Shown here piece after piece: positions 7,347-14,459 of a stretch of DNA of 17,497 nucleotides (its first letter is position 1; the number at the start of each line of letters is the position of its first letter). The position numbers and the translations under genes were made by a program. The stretch covers positions 1 to 17,497 of the forward strand of contig DEYX01000156.1 in the NCBI GenBank assembly GCA_002365025.1, read 5' to 3'. The notes below the pieces were generated by a model. That model ran no database searches. It saw only the letters and a program-made list of their open reading frames with translations, and had not been told where the DNA came from. The DNA comes from Hungatella sp. UBA3147 (GTDB taxonomy: Bacteria > Bacillota > Clostridia > Lachnospirales > Lachnospiraceae).

Positions 7347-8387
7347 ATGGAGCATAAATTCTATATTAATTCCAATAATGGATATGCCGCTATGCTAGAG
7401 CAATATAGAGCCATGCATGAGCAAATAGGGGATGCTCGTTTCTTGCCTAACCACGATATGAGGAAGGGAACCGTTTATGATATAAAACCGGAGTATGGCA
7501 AGGGAACCATTCAAATATATAATCTGCTCGGCAATGTTATGCTGCTCATCTATGATTTTGTGTTTAATAATGATATTGTAACAGCATTTGATTTAACCCA
7601 CAATTATTTCGAGATTGAATACTGTATAGACGGATGCATGTATATAGAAGAAGAAAGGGCAGGAGATACTTGCTTTAGCCAAAACAACTTATCCATCTCT
7701 TTATCACAGGATATGAAAGGTATCATCAAGCGTTGTGCAGGTCAAAAGTATCAGGGGGTTTCCATAACAGCCAACAGGCATGTACTTCCTTCTTATTTTG
7801 GAAGCACAGGGGTCGATGTATGGAATGATACGATAGAAAAGCTGGAAGACCAGCTTCGCTCGGAGTATTATTTAGGTTTAGATACTCCCCTTGAAATCGC
7901 CACTGCTTTTCTGCAGATATTTCATTGCCGCCTCCCTGCAAAAACCCGCACTTTATTTTACGAAAGTAAAGTTATGGAAATATTATCAATGATCGTATCT
8001 AACGAGATTATGAGGTATGATAAGTTTGAGCCAACAGCGCTAACTCCTTATGAATTACAAAAAATAAAGGAAATTCCCCGTATTTTGCTTGAACAGCCTT
8101 TTGAATTACCAAGCATTCTTTCGCTATCTAAGAAGTTGGTCATTAATCCTAAAAAACTGACCAAAGGTTTCAAGCTTATTTATGGAGATACTATTTTCAG
8201 CTATCACAGGAAATTTTCGTTGCAACAGGCTTCTTCCTTGCTGCTGAACACAGAGAAAACAGTTAATGAAATTGCCTATGATATTGGCTATTCAAGCTCC
8301 AGCAATTTCTGTGCAGCATTTAAAAAACAATATGGTATTACCCCATTAAAATATCGGGAATCCTCATTGCTGCGTAGTGCAGAATAA
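7347..8387 (+). CDS. AraC/XylS-family transcriptional regulator of the metal-chelate operon
   Basis: A 346-residue protein. The C-terminal about 100 residues carry the two AraC helix-turn-helix units: the first around 253-277 (FELPSILSLSKKLVINPKKLT) and the second around 304-327 (TVNEIAYDIGYSSSSNFCAAF), followed by the classic KKQYGITPLKYR (326-337). The N-terminal about 230 residues should sense a ligand and have no enzyme motif that I recognise. PchR/YbtA-like regulators of this layout sense the siderophore taken up by the next genes. The start is ATG with AAAGGAG (7333-7339) 7 bases upstream. It is separated from the transport operon by a strong terminator but shares an operator-like repeat with it. 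Its function as the local activator is inferred from position. Confidence 0.87.
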   Translation: MEHKFYINSNNGYAAMLEQYRAMHEQIGDARFLPNHDMRKGTVYDIKPEYGKGTIQIYNLLGNVMLLIYDFVFNNDIVTAFDLTHNYFEIEYCIDGCMYIEEERAGDTCFSQNNLSISLSQDMKGIIKRCAGQKYQGVSITANRHVLPSYFGSTGVDVWNDTIEKLEDQLRSEYYLGLDTPLEIATAFLQIFHCRLPAKTRTLFYESKVMEILSMIVSNEIMRYDKFEPTALTPYELQKIKEIPRILLEQPFELPSILSLSKKLVINPKKLTKGFKLIYGDTIFSYHRKFSLQQASSLLLNTEKTVNEIAYDIGYSSSSNFCAAFKKQYGITPLKYRESSLLRSAE

Positions 8388-8421
8388 GTTTTAGCTAAAA
8401 TAATTTAAAAACATTGTTCTT

Positions 8422-8458
8422 AAACCACAGGTACATACTTGTGGTTTTTTTGTTTTTT
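8422..8458 (+). terminator. Rho-independent terminator after the AraC-type gene
   Basis: AAACCACAGG (8422-8431) pairs with CTTGTGGTTT (8438-8447) over ten pairs, with a six-base loop and then a T-rich tail to 8458. A perfect palindrome, TTTTAGCTAAAA (8389-8400), lies just before it, behind the stop codon. Confidence 0.85.
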
Positions 8459-8551
8459 CCATATTCATTTATTGAAAGTCTTTTGCTCAATATAAGTCGG
8501 CATCGCAAGCAATATAGTTCATAAGCGTTTATGAAGTACAATATACTACTA

Positions 8552-8567
8552 GTTAGCTAAAACTAAC
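8552..8567 (+). promoter_or_regulatory. Candidate operator in front of the transport operon
   Basis: GTTAG (8552-8556), six bases, CTAAC (8563-8567): the same inverted repeat and spacing as at 7286-7301, with AGTTAGCT and ACTAAC identical. A possible -10 TATACT (8542-8547) is just upstream, so the element would cover the start of transcription. It ends 24 bases before the ATG. Confidence 0.5.
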
Positions 8568-8591
8568 CAATTTAATACAGGAGGGATATAC

Positions 8592-9623
8592 ATGCTAAAA
8601 AAAACAACATCAATTTTATTGGCATTCATCTGTTGTACCGCATTGGCGGCTTGCTCACAACAGTCAACAAACGAAAAAGAAGCTTCAAAACCAGTATCAA
8701 CCAACCAGACCAGTACCTCACAACAGGACGGTTATTATCCTTTAAATTTTACTATTTATGACGATAAAGGAAATGAAATTCGGCAAACCGTTAATGAGGA
8801 GCCAGAGAGAACTGTCGTAATTGGGCAGGGCCTTGCAGAGTTGATGATTCACTTCGGAGAAAAAGACAGGATTGCAGGGCTGGCCTATTTAGACAAATCC
8901 TATTCCCAATATGAGGACCAGATCAGACAGATTCCGCTGCTCACGGATACGTGGCCTTCTAAGGAATCTATTATCGCACTGGAGCCGGATTTAATTGTTG
9001 CCATGTCTTCGACGTTTACCGATGAACGTCTTGGTGACATTTCGTTTTGGAATGAAAGAGGAATTCCTGTTCTTACAGGTATTAATTATACCATGGGCCG
9101 TACAATTAACAGTGTTTTTGACGACATCAACAATTTGGGAATGGTACTAAATATTAAAGATAAAACAGATGCTTTTGTAGAGGATCAGAAAACTCGAATT
9201 AAAATGATTCAGGACAAAGCCTCACAGTCGGCTAATAAGCCACGGATTTTGCTTTTTGCTGGAGGTCAAAAGGATACTTATTACTATTATGGTCCTACCC
9301 TCTGTGTCATAGATGAAATGGTGGAAGGCGCAGGCGGTGAGTACATAAAAGTATCAGAGGATACCTATGTAGAGATGTCTGCCGAATCCATCCTTTCTAT
9401 TAACCCTGATAAAATTATTATCACCGAATTCCAGAAATCCGACAGCGACGCTGCAAAGCATTTATTACTTAATAATTCAAGCTTAAAAAATGTTACTGCA
9501 CTTAAAACAGGGAGTGTAATGGTGGCTGATTATACGAATGCTATTCGCGGCAGCCTTAATCTTGCGGATTTATATGAGGATGTTGCAGAGTTTATTCATC
9601 CTGAATTGTTTAGGGAGGAATAA
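8592..9623 (+). CDS. Siderophore/corrinoid-type ABC transporter substrate-binding lipoprotein
   Basis: A 343-residue exported lipoprotein. It has a charged start (MLKKTT), a hydrophobic stretch, and the lipobox LAAC with lipidated Cys21, then a Ser/Thr/Gln-rich linker to about 48. The rest is a BtuF/FhuD/FecB-type fold: RTVVIGQGLAELMIHFGEKDRIAGLAY (73-99), IIALEPDLIVAM (126-137), and SAESILSINPDKIIITE (259-275). It should capture a ferric siderophore, haem or cobalamin-like ligand outside the membrane and hand it to the permease. AGGAGGG (8579-8585) lies 6 bases before the ATG. The permease gene starts 2 bases after its stop, so it is the first gene of a four-gene operon. The transporter class is sure and the ligand is not. 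Confidence 0.9.
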   Translation: MLKKTTSILLAFICCTALAACSQQSTNEKEASKPVSTNQTSTSQQDGYYPLNFTIYDDKGNEIRQTVNEEPERTVVIGQGLAELMIHFGEKDRIAGLAYLDKSYSQYEDQIRQIPLLTDTWPSKESIIALEPDLIVAMSSTFTDERLGDISFWNERGIPVLTGINYTMGRTINSVFDDINNLGMVLNIKDKTDAFVEDQKTRIKMIQDKASQSANKPRILLFAGGQKDTYYYYGPTLCVIDEMVEGAGGEYIKVSEDTYVEMSAESILSINPDKIIITEFQKSDSDAAKHLLLNNSSLKNVTALKTGSVMVADYTNAIRGSLNLADLYEDVAEFIHPELFREE

Positions 9624-9625
9624 GG

Positions 9626-10741
9626 ATGGTTTCAATACAAAAAGAAGAACAAAAGAATGCCTGGCAGACCTTTAAATGCAGCTTGCATAAACAATCTTCA
9701 TTCTCAATAATTTTTATGATTTTACTCGTTGCTGTCGTTGCAACGGTTGTAATTTCAGTATCCATTGGTCAAGTATCAATACCCTTTCAGCAATCATTTA
9801 AGATATTGATACATCAATTGACTGGGGGGAAAATCGGTGATGATAGTGAGTTGGTAAACAGTATGTTTGCAGATATTATCTGGCAAATCCGATTTCCAAG
9901 GGTTCTGCTGGCAATGATTGTGGGGGCTGGGCTGGCACTTTGCGGAGTAGTAATGCAGGCTTCCGTACAAAACCCTTTGGCTGACCCCTATATCTTAGGA
10001 ATTTCATCTGGGGGTGCTTTAGGGGCAACCTTCTCAATTATGCTTGGATTTGGGGCAGGAGGAATGCTCGGAGAGTTCGGGGCTGCGATATGGGCATTTA
10101 TTGGTGCGCTGAATGCTGCGGCACTTGTATTGGTGCTTGCCAGTATCGGAGGAAAAACATCTTCTGTCAAGCTTGTTTTAGCTGGAACTGTAATTAATGC
10201 CCTTTGCAGTGCTTCTTCAAACTTTATCATTTATTTCGCGAAAAACTCAGAGGGCATACGTTCTGTATCCTTTTGGACAATGGGAAGTCTGGCATCAGCG
10301 GAATGGGATACTCTGCTTCTTGTGTCTGCAGTAGTAATAGCAGCAATTATCTTTTTCCTGTTCCAATCAAGAGTAATGAACACGATGCTGATGGGAGAAG
10401 ATACCGCGATTACCTTGGGTGTTAATTTGAATTTTTACAGACGGTTGTACATGGTGATTTCCTCCGTAGTAACAGGTGTTCTGGTTTCCAGCTGCGGAAT
10501 TATTGGATTTGCAGGTCTTATCATTCCTCATATTGTACGTAGTGTTGTAGGGTCAGATCATAAGCGGCTAGTCCCTGCGGTGATTCTTTTCGGAGGTTTG
10601 TTTATGATGTGGGCAGATATTTTTGCCCGAACAGTAATTCCAAATGGAGAAATGCCAATAGGTATCGTCACTTCACTTTTTGGTGCACCTGTGTTTATGT
10701 ATATTCTGATTAGAAAAAGCTATGGATTCGGAGGAAGATAA
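9626..10741 (+). CDS. FecCD/BtuC-family ABC transporter permease
   Basis: A 371-residue inner-membrane permease with about ten membrane segments. The family signature is clear: RFPRVLLAMIVGAGLALCGVVMQ (89-111) and QNPLADPYILGISSGGALGA (115-134) in the first half, and GFAGLIIPHIVR with VGSDHKRLVP, then MPIGIVTSLFGAPVFMYIL near the C-terminus. It forms the homodimeric channel for the chelate delivered by the upstream lipoprotein. The N-terminal tail of about 25 polar residues is slightly long. GGGAGG (9613-9618) lies inside the end of the previous gene, 7 bases before the ATG. The stop TAA directly abuts the TTG start of the ATPase. Confidence 0.93.
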   Translation: MVSIQKEEQKNAWQTFKCSLHKQSSFSIIFMILLVAVVATVVISVSIGQVSIPFQQSFKILIHQLTGGKIGDDSELVNSMFADIIWQIRFPRVLLAMIVGAGLALCGVVMQASVQNPLADPYILGISSGGALGATFSIMLGFGAGGMLGEFGAAIWAFIGALNAAALVLVLASIGGKTSSVKLVLAGTVINALCSASSNFIIYFAKNSEGIRSVSFWTMGSLASAEWDTLLLVSAVVIAAIIFFLFQSRVMNTMLMGEDTAITLGVNLNFYRRLYMVISSVVTGVLVSSCGIIGFAGLIIPHIVRSVVGSDHKRLVPAVILFGGLFMMWADIFARTVIPNGEMPIGIVTSLFGAPVFMYILIRKSYGFGGR

Positions 10742-11527
10742 TTGAATTTAAAAGTAGATCACGTATCAGTCACCCTATCGGGTGCAGATATTGTAAAAGA
10801 CATCAGCATGAAAGTGGATGATAAACAATTTGTTGGAATTATTGGACCAAATGGGTGCGGAAAATCCACCTTGCTGAAAAGTATTTATAAAGTTATCAAG
10901 CCACAGAAAGGCATTGTCTTTTTAGGAGATAAGGATGTTTTAAAATCATCTGCACGTTCTATCTCTAAAGATATGGGGGTGGTAGGCCAATTTAATGATT
11001 TGAGCTTTGATTTTACTGTCCGTGAGATGGTGATGATGGGGAGATCACCGCACAAACATTTCATGGAATCTGACAATATGGAGGATTATAAAATCGCAGC
11101 CGATGCGTTAGAAAGAGTTAACCTGGAAAAGTATGCAGACAGAAGCTATTTAACATTATCCGGCGGTGAAAAACAACGGGTAATATTGGCCAGAGCAATT
11201 GCTCAAGAGCCAAAGTTTCTAATCCTCGATGAGCCGACCAATCATCTGGATATTAAATATCAGCTTCAGATTCTATCTGTTGTCAAATCATTAAATATTG
11301 GTGTTCTTGCAGCCCTGCATGATCTTTCGATGGCGTCTGTTTACTGCGACATTCTTTATGTAGTTAAAGACGGACAGATCATAGCTTCAGGAAATCCAAA
11401 AGCAGTGCTGACGAAATATCTTATCAGGCAGGTTTTTGAAATTGATTGTGAGGTTTACCCCAATCCGATTACCGGTGATTTAGCAATCGCATACCTGTCC
11501 TCTGCTAATAGGACTAGGAGGGAATAA
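10742..11527 (+). CDS. FecE/FhuC-type ABC transporter ATPase
   Basis: A 261-residue ATPase that powers the FecCD-type importer from the cytoplasmic face. Walker A is GPNGCGKST (35-43), the Q-loop Gln83 is in VVGQFND, the signature is LSGGEKQR (139-146), Walker B is FLILDEP (159-165) followed by TNHLD (D-loop), and the switch His193 is in ALHDLS. All catalytic elements are intact. The start is TTG, immediately after the permease stop, with GGAGGA (10730-10735) 6 bases upstream inside the permease gene, which implies coupled translation. The MATE gene follows 4 bases after the stop. Confidence 0.95.
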   Translation: MNLKVDHVSVTLSGADIVKDISMKVDDKQFVGIIGPNGCGKSTLLKSIYKVIKPQKGIVFLGDKDVLKSSARSISKDMGVVGQFNDLSFDFTVREMVMMGRSPHKHFMESDNMEDYKIAADALERVNLEKYADRSYLTLSGGEKQRVILARAIAQEPKFLILDEPTNHLDIKYQLQILSVVKSLNIGVLAALHDLSMASVYCDILYVVKDGQIIASGNPKAVLTKYLIRQVFEIDCEVYPNPITGDLAIAYLSSANRTRRE

Positions 11528-11531
11528 AAAG

Positions 11532-12863
11532 ATGGAAATTGATATGACCAAAGGAAATCCATCACGGATTATTCTGAAATTTTTCATTCCGTTGTTTATC
11601 GGAGATTTGCTTCAACAATTTTACAGTATTATTGATGCAATTGTAATAGGGAGATTTGTAGGCACAGATGCATTTGCAGCAGTTGGGTCTTCAAGTGCTG
11701 TAACCGTGTTTATAACATCTATTTTGCTGGGACTTGCTATGGGTGCTTCGGCAATTTTTTCTCAGCTATATGGAGGCGGGCAGTATGATGAACTGAAAAA
11801 AACGATTTCCACAGCCTTAATTTTCCTGTTTAGTGTAAGCGTATTGATTACGGTTGTAACATCAGTTTTTTTACCACAGATTATCGCCCTTTATCAAATG
11901 CCAGAGAAGACTGCCGTTTATGCTGCAGATTATTTGAAATTTGTTTTTTATGGTTTTATTTTTGTCGGTATGTATAACGCATTTGCTTTTCTATTACGGT
12001 CATTTGGAGATTCAAAAACTCCATTATATTTTTTGATTGCCTCTTGTGTATCAAATCTCATTTTAGATTTGATCTTTGTAGTGGTGTTTCATATGGGGAC
12101 CGCAGGTGCAGCGATTGCCACGCTTCTTACACAGGGTTTCGCTGCTATAGGCTGCGGTATTTATACAATACAACGAATGCAATTTCTGAATTTCAAACGG
12201 GAGGACTTAATATTCAGCAAGTCTGCATTTCATAAGATCGCTACTTTTTCCGTCTTGACAGCGCTGCAACAGTCAATTTCCAGCTTCGGAATGATGCTGA
12301 TTCAGGGATTGGTTAATACCTTTGGCTCAACGGTTATGGCTGCATTTGCAGCTTGCTCTAAAATCGACTCTGTCGCCAATGCTCCTTTGCAAGATCTGGG
12401 TAATTCTTTTTCTACATATACTGCACAGAATGTAGGTGCTGGAGAAACAAAAAGAATCCGGGAGGGGTTTCATGCAACTTCAAGGATTATTATAATCCTG
12501 TCGACAGTAATCAGCATTGTCGCATTTATCTTTGCCCCAAACTTAATCACTCTTTTCGTAAACAAAAATGCAACAGAGGTGATCGCTGTCGGTGTCGGCT
12601 ATCTTAGAATTGTTTCCATATTTTATGTATTACTTGGCTTTATTGTTATGTTTTATGGATTTTTCAGGGGTCTTGGAGCCATTAAAATATCAATTTTGAT
12701 GACCATAGTATCACAGGGATTGAGAGTATTGCTGGCCTATTCATTAGCACCTGTCAGGGGCTTTTCGGGTGTTTGCTGGGCGATTGTTGTAGGATGGTTT
12801 TTGTCAGACTTATTAGGATTTTATATGTACAAGAAAGTCATGCTGCAAAAAAAGACTAGTTAG
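11532..12863 (+). CDS. MATE-family multidrug/toxin or metallophore exporter
   Basis: A 443-residue protein with about twelve membrane segments and the two-fold repeat of MATE transporters. It opens MTKGNPSRIILKFFIPLFIG and then has QQFYSIIDAIVIGRFVGTDAFAAVGSSS, the typical first-bundle signature of NorM/DinF-like MATEs. MATEs expel organic molecules in exchange for Na+ or H+. Its start lies 4 bases after the ATPase stop, with TAGGAGGG overlapping the end of that gene, so it is the fourth gene of the uptake operon. Co-transcription with a chelate importer suggests either export of the metal-free chelator after use or efflux of a toxic chelate or antibiotic; this is inference. Confidence 0.9.
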   Translation: MEIDMTKGNPSRIILKFFIPLFIGDLLQQFYSIIDAIVIGRFVGTDAFAAVGSSSAVTVFITSILLGLAMGASAIFSQLYGGGQYDELKKTISTALIFLFSVSVLITVVTSVFLPQIIALYQMPEKTAVYAADYLKFVFYGFIFVGMYNAFAFLLRSFGDSKTPLYFLIASCVSNLILDLIFVVVFHMGTAGAAIATLLTQGFAAIGCGIYTIQRMQFLNFKREDLIFSKSAFHKIATFSVLTALQQSISSFGMMLIQGLVNTFGSTVMAAFAACSKIDSVANAPLQDLGNSFSTYTAQNVGAGETKRIREGFHATSRIIIILSTVISIVAFIFAPNLITLFVNKNATEVIAVGVGYLRIVSIFYVLLGFIVMFYGFFRGLGAIKISILMTIVSQGLRVLLAYSLAPVRGFSGVCWAIVVGWFLSDLLGFYMYKKVMLQKKTS

Positions 12864-12885
12864 TTTAATCAATAGTTATATAAAA

Positions 12886-12907
12886 AAATCTAATTAGTGA
12901 TAGATTT
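12886..12907 (-). terminator. Small hairpin, terminator-like on the minus strand
   Basis: AAATCTA (12886-12892) and TAGATTT (12901-12907) form a perfect 7-pair stem with an eight-base loop. On the minus strand the stem runs into seven T (12888-12882), so it could be a back-up terminator for transcripts from the right. On the plus strand, 23 bases after the MATE stop, it lacks a good T-run. Confidence 0.35.
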
Positions 12908-13062
12908 ATTAGAAACTCTACCGTATGCTTCTTTATCTGCATTGAAACAGCAAAAAGAAGTAAGTCTTAAGATAATAAATTTTAATAAAAAATAGCTTTA
13001 GATAATCGCAGACCTCAAGAAGTTTCGCGGCACGTTACACATTAGCTCAATACATGAAAAAG

Positions 13063-13118
13063 GGGTAGGCCTAACAGAAATTTGTACTATTTTTCTGTAA
13101 TGGCTTACCCGTTTTTTT
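13063..13118. terminator. Bidirectional rho-independent terminator between the MATE operon and the methyltransferase gene
   Basis: GGGTAGGCC (13063-13071) pairs with GGCTTACCC (13102-13110), and the inner ACAGAAA pairs with TTTCTGT, giving a long hairpin. On the plus strand it is followed by TTTTTTT (13112-13118); on the minus strand by five T (13061-13057). It can therefore end both the rightward transcript and the leftward methyltransferase transcript, whose stop codon is at its right edge. Confidence 0.8.
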
Positions 13119-14166
13119 AAGATTTTATAGCCCAACGTAATTTTGCACATCGGGCGCGGCCATTGGAATTGCATTCGGCGGCCGATGGCCGAATAGCTTC
13201 AGGAGCAATTTCTCTATAGATCCCTTCACGATAGAAGCGTTTAAATGATTTTTTAACAAGGCGGTCTTCGCCAGAATGAAAGGTAAGGATCGCAACGCGC
13301 CCGCCCTCAGCCATCGCATCAGGAAGTTTTTCTAAAAAAGTATATAACACTTCAAATTCATTATTGACGTCAATTCGCAGCGCCTGAAAGCATCTTTGAC
13401 AGGATTTTTTTATTTCTTCGTTTCTATCCTTTTCCGGAATGAAATTCAATGCATCTTTGATGATTTGTTGGAGCTGACTAGTTGTTATAATTTCTTCTCC
13501 TTTTTTAATTGCGGTAATAATGGCACGGGAGATTTCATCAGAATGGGGCTCATCCGCGTTTTCTAACAGCATACCATGTAATTCGTCTTGTGAAATGGTT
13601 TTAAGGCGATCCGCTGCAGAGACACCTTTCGATGGATTTAGCCGTAGGTCCAGCGGTCCCTCTGTTTTAAAAGAAAATCCTCTTTCAGGATTGTCTATTT
13701 GCATGGAAGAGACGCCCAAATCTGCCAATATAAAATCCAATGGTCCTGATTCAGAAGTAATCTGGTCTATATTGGAGAAGTTTGTTTGCCTGACTGTTAT
13801 AATTTCCGGGCCAAAACCTAAGTGTTCCAAACGCTCCCTGGTTTTAGGTAATTCAATAGGATCTACATCAGTAGCATACAAATGACCCTTTGAATCTAAG
13901 CATTTAAGCATCTCTAAAGTATGACCGCCATAACCTAAAGTTGCATCTAATCCAGTTTGGCCAGGGGCGATTTGTAAAATTTCTAATATTTCTTTTACAC
14001 AAATGGAGCGATGCATACCAGCAGGAGTATTTCCTTTTTGAATGACCTTTGCCACAGCATCAGCATATAGTTCTGGTTGCAGTTCCTTATATTTATCTTT
14101 AAAAGCTTTTGGGTGAGTGCCTTTATATCTTGGGCGACGCTGATGTTTTTGCTCTTGATTATCCAT
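13117..14166 (-). CDS. rsmH: RsmH/MraW-family 16S rRNA (cytosine1402-N4) methyltransferase, divergent long form
   Basis: A 349-residue SAM-dependent methyltransferase. RsmH motifs are present: DATLGYGGHT 74-83 (SAM loop), ADLGVSSMQID 148-158, ERGFSF 161-166, GPLDLRLN 170-177, QALRIDVNNE 261-270, TFHSGEDRLVK 295-305 and NGRARCAKLR 335-344. Typical RsmH is about 310 residues, begins near 'HxPVLLxEV' and carries FHSLED and NPRARSAKLR. Here about 50 extra basic residues (RRPRYKGTHPKAF and on) precede MHRSICVKEIL, and two motifs are altered (HSGED, NGRARC). The gene is not in the usual division cluster (no mraZ or ftsL). It may be a second, diverged copy. The ATG at 14166 has AAGGTGG 8 bases upstream; a GTG at 14178 overlaps that site. 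Confidence 0.88.
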   Translation of the reverse strand: MDNQEQKHQRRPRYKGTHPKAFKDKYKELQPELYADAVAKVIQKGNTPAGMHRSICVKEILEILQIAPGQTGLDATLGYGGHTLEMLKCLDSKGHLYATDVDPIELPKTRERLEHLGFGPEIITVRQTNFSNIDQITSESGPLDFILADLGVSSMQIDNPERGFSFKTEGPLDLRLNPSKGVSAADRLKTISQDELHGMLLENADEPHSDEISRAIITAIKKGEEIITTSQLQQIIKDALNFIPEKDRNEEIKKSCQRCFQALRIDVNNEFEVLYTFLEKLPDAMAEGGRVAILTFHSGEDRLVKKSFKRFYREGIYREIAPEAIRPSAAECNSNGRARCAKLRWAIKS

Positions 14167-14212
14167 TTTTGTTACCACCTTTTTAATATCTATTTTTATC
14201 TATAATCCAAAG

Positions 14213-14229
14213 TGTCCAAGAAGCGGACA
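14213..14229. promoter_or_regulatory. Inverted repeat upstream of the methyltransferase gene
   Basis: TGTCC (14213-14217), seven bases, GGACA (14225-14229) is a perfect inverted repeat about 47 bases upstream of the minus-strand start. It could be an operator or a leader hairpin. No convincing promoter for this gene was found. Confidence 0.25.
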
Positions 14230-14351
14230 GCTTTAAATATTCTTACACATTACATGATATCAAATGCATGTCATAATAGCAAATGCATAATATATGAATC
14301 TGTAGGAAAAATCAAGTCTACCCCGGATGGAAGTTAATAAAACAGTAGTTA

Positions 14352-14380
14352 TTGCATTGAACGGTATTCTCATGTAAAAT
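14352..14380 (+). promoter_or_regulatory. Sigma-A type promoter for the DEAD-box helicase gene
   Basis: TTGCAT (14352-14357), a 17-base spacer and TAAAAT (14375-14380). The predicted start near 14387 gives a leader of about 73 bases before the ATG at 14460. Confidence 0.55.
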
Positions 14381-14401
14381 GGGTTAGCACGTAACTTACC
14401 C

Positions 14402-14420
14402 AAGATTGAGGAATCTTTTT
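14402..14420 (+). promoter_or_regulatory. Leader hairpin with T-run before the helicase gene
   Basis: AAGATT (14402-14407), loop GAGG, AATCTT (14412-14417), then T to 14420. The stem is short and AT-rich. Directly upstream, TGGGT and ACCCA can form a second weak hairpin (about 14379-14401). It lies inside the predicted untranslated leader and might act as an attenuator or a cold-sensitive structure, which is inference. Confidence 0.3.
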
Positions 14421-14459
14421 CATTATTATAAAGATTTTGAATGGAAAGAAAGGCTGGAT

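Noticed and set aside
12864..13062. Possible small gene or gene remnant between the MATE and rsmH genes (a frame reading about 33 residues around 12898-12992)
   Set aside because: Only a GTG without ribosome site could start it, and neither it nor the minus strand gives a recognisable peptide.
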